In this document: piece after piece, positions 1 through 8,377 of the stretch
Layout: each line of letters begins with the position of its first letter
How positions within the stretch are numbered: the first letter of the stretch is position 1
From: an uncultured Prochlorococcus sp.
Lineage (GTDB): Bacteria > Cyanobacteriota > Cyanobacteriia > PCC-6307 > Cyanobiaceae
Reading direction: 5' to 3'
NCBI GenBank assembly: GCA_902594875.1
Contig: CACJNU010000010.1
Location: 1-55,449 of the forward strand
DNA length: 55,449 bases
Notes under the pieces: model-generated
The model's database searches: none
What the model was told of the DNA's origin: nothing
Seen by the model: the letters and a program-made list of their open reading frames with translations, nothing else
Made by a program: the position numbers and the translations under genes

Positions 1-140
1 TCCTTTTCAGTGGAATTCTGAATTCACAAAGGGATGAAATCATAAAAATATTAATTCAGAATAACTTGAAATTATTGGATGTATCAACTAGAAAAGATTG
101 GGTATGCATTTCTGCGCAAAAAACCAGCGATCCAACCTAA
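1..140 (+). CDS. prmA: Ribosomal protein L11 methyltransferase, C-terminal fragment
   Basis: An open frame runs in from the left edge and ends at TAA 138-140; only about 45 C-terminal residues are visible. It reads LFSGIL, then an amphipathic stretch, then a Lys-Asp-Trp-Val-Cys-Ile-Ser-Ala end. This matches the closing strand-helix-strand of PrmA (a motif like LSGIL...W..I.A), the enzyme that trimethylates ribosomal protein L11. The SAM-binding part lies outside the window. The call rests on this short tail and on my knowledge that prmA often sits upstream of petF in Prochlorococcus. Another class I methyltransferase is possible. Confidence 0.6.
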   Translation, partial: LFSGILNSQRDEIIKILIQNNLKLLDVSTRKDWVCISAQKTSDPT

Positions 141-274
141 GTATAAGTTTTTCTTATAGATACTCTTTCATACATTTTATTGTGTCATTTTTTACTTCAA
201 AATCTCACATATTGACCAAATCGATGTTAAAAATGTAGTTGATAGGTATTAATTACCAACAATTTTTTATTTAA

Positions 275-574
275 ATGGCTTCTTACAAAGTTACACTCAT
301 CAGCGAAGGTGAAGGTCTCAATTCAACTATTGAAGTACCTGATGACCAATACATCCTCGATGCGGCTGAAGAACAAGGTATTGACCTTCCTTATTCTTGC
401 AGAGCTGGAGCATGTTCAACATGTGCTGGAAAAGTTACTTCAGGTAGTGTTGATCAATCAGATCAAAGCTTCTTGGATGATGACCAACTAGAAGCTGGTT
501 TTGTTCTTACTTGTGTTGCTTACCCAACATCTGACGTAACAATTACAACTCATGCTGAAGAAGAATTGTACTAA
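275..574 (+). CDS. petF: Plant-type [2Fe-2S] ferredoxin
   Basis: This 99-residue soluble ferredoxin has the full length of the photosynthetic family. The four cluster ligands are C42, C47, C50 and C80 (C-x4-C-x2-C ... C), in the context [10 protein letters not shown] and LTC. In this family the protein takes electrons from photosystem I and passes them to ferredoxin-NADP reductase and other reductases in the cytoplasm. The protein is acidic, with a run of Glu before the C-terminal Tyr, as expected. It stands alone: a 134-base leader precedes it and a strong intrinsic terminator follows at 620-648, so it is probably a monocistronic, highly expressed unit. Codon use looks less AT-biased than in its neighbours, consistent with high expression. 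Confidence 0.97.
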   Translation: MASYKVTLISEGEGLNSTIEVPDDQYILDAAEEQGIDLPYSCRAGACSTCAGKVTSGSVDQSDQSFLDDDQLEAGFVLTCVAYPTSDVTITTHAEEELY

Positions 575-619
575 TTATAAAAATTTAACTCTTCTAAGTT
601 GATTATTAATTATTTATCT

Positions 620-648
620 GCCACCCTCTATAAAGGTGGCTTTTTTTT
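620..648 (+). terminator. Intrinsic terminator of petF
   Basis: A perfect 6-bp stem gccacc (620-625) / ggtggc (635-640) with a 9-base loop is followed directly by eight T residues (641-648). It lies 46 bases after the petF stop codon. Confidence 0.93.
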
Positions 649-652
649 GTAA

Positions 653-1027
653 ATGGATAAATTTGAATTTTTTAAGAATGGCAGTGTTAAATCAAGTTAT
701 GGAGGTCAGTACAGTTATAAGGTAATTGGACCATGTTGCAGACTTTATGATAGGGAAGAGTTACCTTGGCCCTGCTCAAGGCTTGCTTGGCGAAGTAAAG
801 AGCCTAGTTGGAGGAGAATAGGGTCTAGGTTTGTTGCTGATATGGCTTCAAAAAAATGCCCATCTTACTCGGTTCAAATTTTGGAGCCTGGATCAAAACC
901 TGTTGAAACAGTTATAACCCTTTTTTCTAAGAAATTTTCTTCTGAAACACAAGAATGGTGGTATAGCAAAAAACCAGGCTCAAAAGAGCCTGGTAATATT
1001 TTCCCCTCTGAAATTAGTGAGCTTTAA
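653..1027 (+). CDS. Conserved-looking small protein of unknown function
   Basis: I do not recognise a family for this 124-residue protein. It is rich in Trp, Cys, Ser, Arg and Lys, with no signal peptide or membrane segment, so it is probably cytoplasmic. The central part (residues about 20-70) carries Tyr-Gly-Gly, Gly-Pro-Cys-Cys and two Trp-x-Arg/Ser elements that look conserved rather than random, and the codon use resembles real genes here. The ATG at 653 lies only 5 bases after the T-tract of the petF terminator, so no independent promoter or ribosome site can fit upstream. It needs read-through, leaderless initiation or a later start. Its last codons overlap a terminator for the opposing gene (968-994). 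It ends 3 bases before that gene's stop. Confidence 0.6.
   Translation: MDKFEFFKNGSVKSSYGGQYSYKVIGPCCRLYDREELPWPCSRLAWRSKEPSWRRIGSRFVADMASKKCPSYSVQILEPGSKPVETVITLFSKKFSSETQEWWYSKKPGSKEPGNIFPSEISEL
968..994 (-). terminator. Intrinsic terminator of the pentapeptide gene, inside the opposing CDS
   Basis: A perfect 9-bp inverted repeat, accaggctc (973-981) / gagcctggt (986-994) with loop aaaa, is followed on the minus strand by six T residues (complement of 968-973). It lies 37 bases beyond the stop of the minus-strand gene at 1031. It sits within codons of the plus-strand gene 653-1027. Confidence 0.85.
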
Positions 1028-1030
1028 ATA

Positions 1031-1594
1031 TTATGCTTTTGGCTTTGGAGGCATGTAACCTTTCAAGCCTGTGCATTCAAGACTATCAATTGTATTTACT
1101 CCAGTTTGTGAGTTAGTTCCACTAGCTCTTTCACATAATGACTTTCTCTGAGAAAGATCAAGATTTGCATCAGTAAAGTCAGCTCCATCAATAATTGCTC
1201 CATCAAAAACACTTTTCATTAGCTCACCATTAGTAAGATTTGCATCAGTAAAGTCAGCATTATCAAATCGTGTCGCATATGCAATGAGGTCTGTCATATT
1301 GGCTCCTTTAAAACTAGAGTTTTTTGCTGTAGTTACACTCATATATGCGCCTTGAAGATTAGCTTCTCCTAAATCTTGATTAGATAAATCATATTTAACA
1401 TATTCAGTATTATGAAGGTCGGCTCCGTGAAGATCATCTTTTAGAACGTCAACTGATGAAGGATCACTAGGATAGAGTGCGTTTGCAGAAATTGGATTAA
1501 TAAGTAAACCAATAATTAATGGAAGAAAAATAAATAGTCTTTTGCAAGACTTATGTAGTGATGAAAAAATAGAGACCATTTCGATCGACATCAA
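1031..1594 (-). CDS. Secreted (lumenal-type) pentapeptide repeat protein
   Basis: This 187-residue protein has an N-terminal signal peptide: a basic Lys-Arg stretch near residue 18, then a hydrophobic core of about 20 residues ending in an Ala-x-Ala-type site near residue 39. It therefore probably acts in the thylakoid lumen or periplasm. Residues about 55-145 contain repeated A(D/N)(L/F)xx units such as ANLQG, ADFTDANL and FDGAIIDGADFTD, which form the right-handed beta-helix of the pentapeptide family. Two cysteines follow in the tail (SLCERASG and SLECTG), resembling plant and cyanobacterial lumenal pentapeptide proteins. The biochemical role is unknown. A strong terminator follows at 994-968. 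The start could be either of the first two Met codons. Confidence 0.85.
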   Translation of the reverse strand: MMSIEMVSIFSSLHKSCKRLFIFLPLIIGLLINPISANALYPSDPSSVDVLKDDLHGADLHNTEYVKYDLSNQDLGEANLQGAYMSVTTAKNSSFKGANMTDLIAYATRFDNADFTDANLTNGELMKSVFDGAIIDGADFTDANLDLSQRKSLCERASGTNSQTGVNTIDSLECTGLKGYMPPKPKA

Positions 1595-1665
1595 ATAGAA
1601 AAACCTAAGACTATTATTTCATGGGTTGGTCATTTACAACGCTCCTGCTAACGAACTGTTGCAGT

Positions 1666-2604
1666 TTATTTTATTTCTGAAGTAAGAAAATCTTTGGCAA
1701 GATGAGTATTTGGAAAAACTTTTTGTGCCTCTTTAAGCAAATCGCTTGGTGTAATTGAATTTTTATTAGTATATCTTGGACTTAAATGAGTAATAATTAA
1801 CTTTTTTGTATTAGATAATAATGCTGTTTTGGCAGCCATGATTGTTGTTGAATGTAATTTTTCATAGGCCATGCTCTCATCTTCCTGAGAAAATGTTGAT
1901 TCATGCACGAGTAAATCGGCATTTTTTGACAGTGAAACAGCTGATTCGCTAAAGACTGTATCTGTGCAATAAACAAAACTTTCTCCCTTTCTAGGAGGTC
2001 CACAGAATTCTTTTCCATCAAATATCCTCCCATCTGCTAATACAACTTTTTTACCTTGTTGCAGTTCTGAATAAATTGGTCCAGGTGCTATTTTTAGAGA
2101 CTCTGCTTTTTTGATATTAAATGTACCTGGCTTATCTTTTTCACTCACTCTATAACCATAAGCAGGTATTTTATGTTTAAGACAGGCGCAATTTACTTGT
2201 ATTTTGTTGTTTTCAAATATAGTTTTATTTTTTGATGCAAAATTTTCAACTTCCACAAAATGCAATGGGAATGACAATTTACAAAAACTACTTTTAAGTG
2301 CTGAATTAATAAAACTTTGCAACTCTGAAGGGCCGTAAATTTCAATACCCTTACTATTACCTGATAAACCTAAGGTAGCCAAAAGTCCAGGCAAACCATA
2401 AATATGATCCCCATGCATATGGGTAATAAATATTTTCTTGATTTGTGAAGATTTAATATTGCTTTTCATTATTTGATGTTGCGTTCCCTCTCCACAATCA
2501 AAAAGCCAAACTTCTGATGACTGTGATAATTTCAGTGCTAAGGAAGAAACATTTCTCGTTAAGGATGGTACTCCTGAGCTTGTTCCTAAGAAAGTGATAT
2601 TCAC
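1666..2604 (-). CDS. rnz: Ribonuclease Z (tRNA 3'-end endonuclease)
   Basis: This is a 312-residue metallo-beta-lactamase-fold enzyme that cleaves pre-tRNA just after the discriminator base to allow CCA addition. The diagnostic metal motif is THMHGDH (H62, H64, D66, H67). A start MNITFLGTSSGVPS and GEGTQHQ are also typical. A late Asp in the YCTDT element and a His in the ITHLSPRY element supply the remaining ligands. The length is normal for the short RNase Z form. All three tRNA genes in this window lack an encoded CCA, so this activity is needed. It is transcribed away from the SpoIID-like gene. The intervening region must hold both promoters. Confidence 0.96.
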   Translation of the reverse strand: MNITFLGTSSGVPSLTRNVSSLALKLSQSSEVWLFDCGEGTQHQIMKSNIKSSQIKKIFITHMHGDHIYGLPGLLATLGLSGNSKGIEIYGPSELQSFINSALKSSFCKLSFPLHFVEVENFASKNKTIFENNKIQVNCACLKHKIPAYGYRVSEKDKPGTFNIKKAESLKIAPGPIYSELQQGKKVVLADGRIFDGKEFCGPPRKGESFVYCTDTVFSESAVSLSKNADLLVHESTFSQEDESMAYEKLHSTTIMAAKTALLSNTKKLIITHLSPRYTNKNSITPSDLLKEAQKVFPNTHLAKDFLTSEIK

Positions 2605-2692
2605 TTTTTTATGGTATTTTTATTTTTATATCTGGATTAAATTTAGACTTTTAGTCAAACTTAGGCAAATTAAGCATTTGTTTTTAAACAAA

Positions 2693-3868
2693 GTGATACT
2701 TAAATTTAGAAATAACTATAGTAAATGTTGCCTGATAAGTATTTTATTTATTTGTGTTTTTCAAAGTCAAAGTGTTTTTGCATCGAGAGAGCCAATAATT
2801 AGAGTTTTGATATCAAAAAATAACAATTTAAGGATCAGATCAGATAGATCAATTCCTCTAAGCATAAAGGGAGAATTTTTTTCAGGCAAAAAAATAAAAG
2901 GCTTAACTTTAAAAAATGAGAAAGATAGAAAGATTTTATATTTTGATAAAAATAAACAGAAAAAATATAACTTAAAAAGTAATCAACAATTTCAAGTTAG
3001 TTCTTCTGATGGAAGAGGTATATGGGTAGGTCGGAAGAGATTTTCTGGTAAGCTTAATCTCTTTGTACTTGACTCTGAAATATTGGTAGTAAATGTTTTA
3101 GGAATAGAAAAATATCTAACTAGCGTAGTTGGTTCAGAGATGCCAACAAAATGGCCTATTGAAGCATTAAAGGCACAAGCAATTGCCTCTAGAACTTATG
3201 CTTTAAAGCAAAAGGGAAATAATTTATTTGATATAGATTCAACTCAGAAAAATCAAGTCTATAATGGCTTGGAGTCAAGAACTTATAAAACTATCAGAGC
3301 CGTTAAAAGTACAAGATCTTTGGTTTTAACGTATAAAAATAAATTAATTAATGCTTTGTTTCATAGCAGTTCAGGTGGAATGACAGAAAATAGTCAAGAT
3401 GTATGGAAGAATAAATATCCATATTTATCTAGTGTGAAAGATTTTGATAAAAATAATCCAAAATTTAGATGGCAAAAAAAATTTTCGAGTAATGAATTAA
3501 TAAATTTATTTCCCAAGATTGGAGGTTTAAAAAATATAGAGATTCTAGATATTTCTAGTACCGGGAGGGTGAAAAATGTAAAACTTATTGGGGCTTATGG
3601 TTCTAATCAAATGTCCGGGGTAGCATTAAGAAAAAGATTAGGACTCAAGAGTAATTTTGTGAGATTTAAATTTTTTCAAGAAGAAATAAAAAACAATACT
3701 CCCATAAAGAAAGGATTGATAGTTTTTGGACAAGGATCAGGTCATGGAGTAGGAATGAGTCAATGGGGTGCAAAATATCTGGCGTCTAGAGGCCAAAAAG
3801 CTGGAAAAATATTAAAGTATTTTTATAGGGGAGTACAGATTAAAACTTTTAAAAAAGATTACCTATAG
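2693..3868 (+). CDS. SpoIID/LytB-domain protein, exported
   Basis: The SpoIID domain (GxEMPxxWPxEALKAQAIASRTYA, residues about 145-175 of this model) is clear. So is the C-terminal GQGSGHGVGMSQWGAKYLA element with its conserved His. In spore formers SpoIID is a lytic transglycosylase on denuded glycan. In cyanobacteria its relatives are probably exported peptidoglycan-remodelling proteins, which is inference. I place the start at GTG 2693. This gives a short basic N-terminus, a hydrophobic core (CCLISILFICVFQ) and cleavage near FAS-RE, a good signal peptide. The frame is open up to GTG 2594, which would overlap the rnz start and add 33 residues before the signal. The product is rich in Lys and Asn. 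Seven bases separate it from convergent truB. Confidence 0.88.
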   Translation: MILKFRNNYSKCCLISILFICVFQSQSVFASREPIIRVLISKNNNLRIRSDRSIPLSIKGEFFSGKKIKGLTLKNEKDRKILYFDKNKQKKYNLKSNQQFQVSSSDGRGIWVGRKRFSGKLNLFVLDSEILVVNVLGIEKYLTSVVGSEMPTKWPIEALKAQAIASRTYALKQKGNNLFDIDSTQKNQVYNGLESRTYKTIRAVKSTRSLVLTYKNKLINALFHSSSGGMTENSQDVWKNKYPYLSSVKDFDKNNPKFRWQKKFSSNELINLFPKIGGLKNIEILDISSTGRVKNVKLIGAYGSNQMSGVALRKRLGLKSNFVRFKFFQEEIKNNTPIKKGLIVFGQGSGHGVGMSQWGAKYLASRGQKAGKILKYFYRGVQIKTFKKDYL

Positions 3869-3875
3869 AAGGAAG

Positions 3876-4793
3876 TTATTTAGCATTAAGGACTAATTTT
3901 GGATTTATATTAGATTGATCTTTACTTAAGAAGCCAATCCCAAGCAGTGTGTTTTTTTTATCTATTACTTTTAAAGGTTTTTTATAATCAAAAGACTTGC
4001 TTTCCTTGAAGTAATTAATATCAACTTTAATTGCTCTTCCTGTTTGCCAAAAATTGATTTGTTCTTCATTCCTTAAGACAAATGATGTAATGTGATTTAG
4101 AGCAGAAATTGTTGGGATAATAAAATTTTTCGAGTTTTTTTTAACTTCTTCGATATCAGATATTTTTATGGAGTTTTGTTCATCAAAGCCACAAGCCGAA
4201 ATTCTTTTTAGTTGGAGAAGGCAACCTTCTGAATTAAGAATTTCTCCTAAATCTCTTGCAATTGCTCTTATATATGTGCCAGCTGAACATTGGATTTTTA
4301 TTTCTATGATTCCGTTTAATTGGTCCCATTTCATTAAAGTAAGTTCATTTATTTTTACTTCTCTTGGTGCTAATTCAAAATTTTCATTCCTAAAAGATTT
4401 TTTATAAGCTCTCTCTCCATTGACATGCACACTAGAAACTTTCGGCGGAATTTGTTTAATAATACCTCTAAATCTATTTAAGTATTGATCTAATTTTTTA
4501 TCACTGATTTTAGGCCAACTTTTTTGATTAATTATTTCCCCGTGAATATCATCGGTGTAAGTTCTTATCCCTAATTTAATTTGTCCTATGTATGTCTTAC
4601 CCTGAGGAAGATATTGAATAAATCTTGTTGCACTGCCTATCGCGATTGGTAATGTTCCTGTAACTTCGGGGTCAAGAGTTCCTGTATGACCGACCTTTTT
4701 TGTATTTAGTAACTTCCTTATTTGTTTAACACAATCATGTGAGGTACATCCTTTATCTTTATAAATTACTAAAAATCCATCTTTAGTTTCCAT
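3876..4793 (-). CDS. truB: tRNA pseudouridine-55 synthase
   Basis: This 305-residue enzyme converts U55 in the T-loop of tRNAs to pseudouridine. The catalytic Asp is D41 in [15 protein letters not shown], which is the TruB signature. [21 protein letters not shown] and [13 protein letters not shown] elements follow in the usual order. The C-terminal part after about residue 230 is divergent, as in other picocyanobacteria. It is followed convergently by the SpoIID-like gene. In many cyanobacteria truB lies directly beside rpmA and rplU. Here a plus-strand methyltransferase gene separates them. Confidence 0.96.
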   Translation of the reverse strand: METKDGFLVIYKDKGCTSHDCVKQIRKLLNTKKVGHTGTLDPEVTGTLPIAIGSATRFIQYLPQGKTYIGQIKLGIRTYTDDIHGEIINQKSWPKISDKKLDQYLNRFRGIIKQIPPKVSSVHVNGERAYKKSFRNENFELAPREVKINELTLMKWDQLNGIIEIKIQCSAGTYIRAIARDLGEILNSEGCLLQLKRISACGFDEQNSIKISDIEEVKKNSKNFIIPTISALNHITSFVLRNEEQINFWQTGRAIKVDINYFKESKSFDYKKPLKVIDKKNTLLGIGFLSKDQSNINPKLVLNAK

Positions 4794-4869
4794 TTTTAAT
4801 ATTAAGAATACTTTGAGAAAGATTTATGACCATTCTATGATTTTAGTATGGGAAATTTAGGGTAAGAAA

Positions 4870-5610
4870 TTGGAAAATAATAATTTTATTTTAAAAGAGT
4901 TTCTGGACAATGCTTTTAATTTGAAATCACATTTAATGGAATACTTATCTATTAAAGAATGTGATTTAGATGGATTCCTCGAAAATGCAAAGATGAATTT
5001 GGCAAATTCACATCCTGGAGATACTTTGAATGATGTTTCAGATTTTTATACTGAGATTGTTGGAGATAGGCATATAGCTGATTTAGCTGCTTGGCATATC
5101 ACAAGTAGGGATTACATCGCTGATACTTTGAAACTTCAGCAGAGATTTTCTAGAGATTTAGTTTTAGATTTTGGAGGAGGTATTGGTACGCATGCCTTAG
5201 CTAATGCTATGTCTTCAAAAGTTGAACATGTTTTTTTTGTAGATATTAATCAAACTAATAGAAATTTTGTTGAATACAGAGCTAAGAAATTAGGAGTCGA
5301 AAAAAAACTTACTTTCTGCAAGACAATTCAAGATACAAAAATATTCAAATTTGATACGATAGTTTGCCTTGATGTTTTGGAACATCTTGCAGATCCAACT
5401 AATCAAATAAATAATTTCAAAGAGATTATGGATAGTAATTCTATTGCATTATTTAATTGGTATTTTTACAAAGGAGATAAGAATGAATATCCGTTTCATA
5501 CCGATGACAGCCAAATTGTTGAAAAGTTTTTTGAAACTCTTCAATCAAATTTTTTAGAAATATTTCATCCTATTCTTATAACTACAAGAGCTTATAAAAA
5601 AGTTAGATAA
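4870..5610 (+). CDS. Class I SAM-dependent methyltransferase, substrate unknown
   Basis: This 246-residue protein carries motif I as [15 protein letters not shown] (residues about 97-112), a motif II acidic strand VFFVDINQ, and a post-motif [16 protein letters not shown]. This is the UbiE/Methyltransf_11 type fold. The first 70 residues form a helical N-terminal extension. The substrate cannot be read from sequence. The start is TTG 4870; the first in-frame ATG is about 22 codons in and would remove part of the extension. It lies between truB and rpmA on the opposite strand to both, and its last 8 bases overlap the convergent rpmA end. That position suggests an insertion into an otherwise conserved ribosomal neighbourhood. 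Confidence 0.8.
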   Translation: MENNNFILKEFLDNAFNLKSHLMEYLSIKECDLDGFLENAKMNLANSHPGDTLNDVSDFYTEIVGDRHIADLAAWHITSRDYIADTLKLQQRFSRDLVLDFGGGIGTHALANAMSSKVEHVFFVDINQTNRNFVEYRAKKLGVEKKLTFCKTIQDTKIFKFDTIVCLDVLEHLADPTNQINNFKEIMDSNSIALFNWYFYKGDKNEYPFHTDDSQIVEKFFETLQSNFLEIFHPILITTRAYKKVR

Positions 5611-5863
5611 CTATATTAACTCTTTTTCTATTTCTTAAATTTCGTTTAATACTCTCGAAACTTACTGTTCCTTCTTTGAGTGCAAAAAGAGTGTCATCTT
5701 TGCCTTTCCCGACATTGATACCAGGTAAAAAAGATGTACCTCTTTGGCGAATTAAAATTGATCCAGCAGTTACTTTTTCTCCTCCATAAGCTTTAACACC
5801 CAATCTTTTGGAATTTGAATCTCTTCCGTTTCTAGTAGAGCCTGTTCCTTTTTTATGTGCCAT
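5603..5863 (-). CDS. rpmA: 50S ribosomal protein L27
   Basis: This 86-residue basic protein has the invariant N-terminus [16 protein letters not shown], which reaches the peptidyl-transferase centre, followed by [10 protein letters not shown] and [10 protein letters not shown]. The length is normal. It follows rplU by 9 bases, so the two are one operon (rplU-rpmA), the usual arrangement. Its 3' end overlaps the convergent methyltransferase by 8 bases. There is no cleavable N-terminal prepeptide of the Firmicutes type. Confidence 0.98.
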   Translation of the reverse strand: MAHKKGTGSTRNGRDSNSKRLGVKAYGGEKVTAGSILIRQRGTSFLPGINVGKGKDDTLFALKEGTVSFESIKRNLRNRKRVNIVI

Positions 5864-5872
5864 TAGAAATGT

Positions 5873-6316
5873 TTAATTTGTAGATTTTTCGGATTTTGGT
5901 TTAGTTTCCTTTTTATTAGTTTCTTCCTTTTTAGAGGAAGATTTAGGAGAACTCTTACCTATTTTAATAGATTTTACCATAACTCTTGTAAGTTCTTGTC
6001 TATGGCCCATTTTTCTTCTTGTCTTTTTTTTGGGACGCATTTTGTATACAAGAATCTTTTTATCTCTTTTGTGGGAGACTACTTCTAATTCAATTTTTGC
6101 ATCTTTAATATAAGGTTTTCCAACAGTGATAGAGTCTTTATCTTTTAAAAGTAAAACTTTTTCAAGTGTTACATTATCTTTCTCCTTGGCATTTAATCTG
6201 TCTATGTCATAGTATCTGTCGACTTCGAAACAAAATTGTTGACCCGAAGTTTCTGCTATAGCGAACAGTTCATCACTTTTTGAAGAATTGTTTGAGGATT
6301 TTTTAGAATTTGTCAT
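5873..6316 (-). CDS. rplU: 50S ribosomal protein L21, extended form
   Basis: The L21 core (residues about 17-118) contains FAIAETSGQQFCFEVDRYYD, KVLLLKDKDSITVGKPY and KMRPKKKTRRKMGHRQ, which binds 23S rRNA near L20. At 147 residues it is longer than the usual 103. A Ser/Asn-rich N-terminal arm of about 15 residues and a Lys/Glu/Ser-rich C-terminal tail of about 28 residues flank the core; such tails occur in other picocyanobacterial L21 proteins. It is the first gene of rplU-rpmA. A short hairpin lies in its leader at 6354-6338. The divergent gene is kaiB, 142 bases away. Confidence 0.97.
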   Translation of the reverse strand: MTNSKKSSNNSSKSDELFAIAETSGQQFCFEVDRYYDIDRLNAKEKDNVTLEKVLLLKDKDSITVGKPYIKDAKIELEVVSHKRDKKILVYKMRPKKKTRRKMGHRQELTRVMVKSIKIGKSSPKSSSKKEETNKKETKPKSEKSTN

Positions 6317-6458
6317 ATCTTGAAGACGCTATCAGGCTCAAATTAATAATTTGATTAAACCAAATAAGCAATCATAATTGTTTGTTTATTTTCTTATTTT
6401 GTAGTGTAATAAGTCAAGGGTTGTTTAAATCTTTTATATCAATGCAGGAACAATAACA

Positions 6459-6776
6459 ATGGCAGCAAGAAAAACATACATTTTAAAACTCTATGTCGCT
6501 GGAAATACACCTAATTCAATGAGAGCTTTAAATACTTTAAGAGAAATTCTTGAAAATGAATTCAAGGGAGTTTATGCTTTGAAGGTTATTGATGTACTTA
6601 AGCAACCACAACTTGCAGAAGAAGATAAGATTTTAGCTACCCCAACATTAGCTAAAATTTTACCGCCACCAGTGAGAAAAATAATAGGTGATCTTTCAGA
6701 TAGAGAGAAAGTTCTAATTGGTTTGGATCTACTTTTTGATGAATTAACTGAAACTGAATATAGTGGAGATAAATAA
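6459..6776 (+). CDS. kaiB: Circadian clock protein KaiB
   Basis: This 105-residue thioredoxin-like protein has the KaiB signature: [14 protein letters not shown] at residues 7-20, then [21 protein letters not shown] and [14 protein letters not shown]. In the clock, KaiB switches fold, binds the KaiC CI ring and drives output through SasA/CikA-type partners. It is followed by kaiC after 71 bases and is probably cotranscribed. The 142-base upstream gap contains TGTAAT at 6405-6410, a reasonable -10 element. No kaiA gene lies beside it. Confidence 0.98.
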   Translation: MAARKTYILKLYVAGNTPNSMRALNTLREILENEFKGVYALKVIDVLKQPQLAEEDKILATPTLAKILPPPVRKIIGDLSDREKVLIGLDLLFDELTETEYSGDK

Positions 6777-6847
6777 TATATTTAAAACTTTTATAATTAA
6801 AGATAAATACAAAATTTATTTTATTTTTGTTTAATTAGCACAAAACT

Positions 6848-8377
6848 ATGAATGATAAGAAAGTTGCCAAATCAAATAAAATGCAAGTACAAAAATTACC
6901 AACAGGAATAGAAGGTTTTGATGATGTTTGTAGGGGTGGATTGCCTGTATCTCGAAGTACACTAGTTAGCGGTACTTCAGGAACTGGTAAAACTGTTTTT
7001 TCACTGCAATATCTTCACCATGGAATTTGTAATTTTGACGAGCCTGGAATCTTTGTAACATTTGAGGAATCACCCCTAGATATTATTAGAAATGCCGCGA
7101 GTTTTGGTTGGGATTTACAAGAATTAATTGATCTAAATAAGCTTTTTATTTTGGATGCTTCTCCTGACCCTGATGGTCAGGATGTAGCGGGAAACTTTGA
7201 CTTGTCTGGTCTTATTGAGAGAATTAGTTATGCGATTAGAAAATATAAAGCTAAAAGAGTTGCAATAGATTCAATAACCGCAGTCTTTCAACAATATGAT
7301 GCTATTTACGTTGTTAGAAGAGAAATATTTAGACTGATAGCAAGACTAAAAGAAATTGGTGTGACAACTGTTATGACGACAGAAAGGGTAGATGATTACG
7401 GACCAATTGCTAGATATGGTGTAGAGGAATTTGTATCTGATAATGTTGTCTTGTTAAGAAATGTTCTTGAGTCAGAGAAGAGAAGAAGAACTCTAGAAGT
7501 TTTGAAGTTAAGAGGTACAGTACATATGAAAGGTGAATATCCATTTACTATGGGAATGGATGGAATAAGTGTGTTTGCACTAGGAGCAATGAGATTAACT
7601 CAGAGATCCTCAAATATTAGGATTAGCTCTGGAGTAAAAGATCTTGATGATATGTGTGGTGGAGGATATTTTCAAGATTCCATTATTCTCGCCACTGGAG
7701 CTACTGGTACAGGTAAAACAATGCTTGTATCAAAATTTGTTGAAGATGCTTATAACAATAATGAAAGAGCAATACTTTTTGCATATGAAGAATCTAGGGC
7801 TCAATTACTAAGGAATGCTACTAGTTGGGGAATAGATTTTGAAAAAATGGAAAGTGATGGTTTATTGAAAATTATTTGCGCATATCCTGAATCAACTGGC
7901 CTAGAAGATCACTTACAAATTATAAAAACGCAAATTAATCAATTTAAACCAAAAAGAATGGCAATTGATTCTCTCTCTGCATTAGCCAGAGGTGTGAGTT
8001 TGAATGCATTTAGACAGTTTGTAATTGCCGTTACTGGGTATACAAAACAAGAGGAGATAGCAGGCTTTTTTACTAATACTGCAGAAGAATTTATGGGAAG
8101 TCATTCTATAACTGATTCTCATATCTCAACAATTACAGATACTATATTGTTGCTTCAATATGTAGAAATAAAGGGTGAGATGGCACGAGCTCTAAATGTT
8201 TTTAAAATGAGGGGATCTTGGCATGATAAACGAATAAGAGAATTTATCATTACCAATAGTGGCCCAGAAATAAAAGATTCTTTTTCAAATTTTGAACAAA
8301 TATTTAGTGGCGCCCCTCACAGAGTTGTGCCTGATCAAAATGTTCAAAATGTTTTTAGAGGATTAGATAATAATTAG
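6848..8377 (+). CDS. kaiC: Circadian clock ATPase/kinase KaiC
   Basis: This 509-residue double RecA-fold protein has Walker A motifs GTSGTGKT (K48) in CI and GATGTGKT in CII. Each domain carries a catalytic Glu pair (FVTFEESP and FAYEESRA). The autophosphorylation pair in HISTITDT is S427/T428, equivalent to S431/T432 of Synechococcus elongatus at an offset of four. The hexamer hydrolyses ATP slowly and cycles its phosphorylation. The C-terminal tail after KDSFSNFEQI is about 10 residues shorter than in S. elongatus. That tail is the KaiA docking segment, and shortening fits the missing kaiA. The stop overlaps the convergent nblS stop by 4 bases. Confidence 0.98.
   Translation: MNDKKVAKSNKMQVQKLPTGIEGFDDVCRGGLPVSRSTLVSGTSGTGKTVFSLQYLHHGICNFDEPGIFVTFEESPLDIIRNAASFGWDLQELIDLNKLFILDASPDPDGQDVAGNFDLSGLIERISYAIRKYKAKRVAIDSITAVFQQYDAIYVVRREIFRLIARLKEIGVTTVMTTERVDDYGPIARYGVEEFVSDNVVLLRNVLESEKRRRTLEVLKLRGTVHMKGEYPFTMGMDGISVFALGAMRLTQRSSNIRISSGVKDLDDMCGGGYFQDSIILATGATGTGKTMLVSKFVEDAYNNNERAILFAYEESRAQLLRNATSWGIDFEKMESDGLLKIICAYPESTGLEDHLQIIKTQINQFKPKRMAIDSLSALARGVSLNAFRQFVIAVTGYTKQEEIAGFFTNTAEEFMGSHSITDSHISTITDTILLLQYVEIKGEMARALNVFKMRGSWHDKRIREFIITNSGPEIKDSFSNFEQIFSGAPHRVVPDQNVQNVFRGLDNN

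Noticed and set aside
2594..2692. GTG start of the SpoIID-like gene at 2594
   Set aside because: It would place 33 extra residues before the signal peptide and overlap the rnz start; GTG 2693 gives a standard signal peptide.
6317..6458. kaiA remnant between rplU and kaiB
   Set aside because: The gap is only 142 bases and translates to nothing resembling KaiA in any frame.
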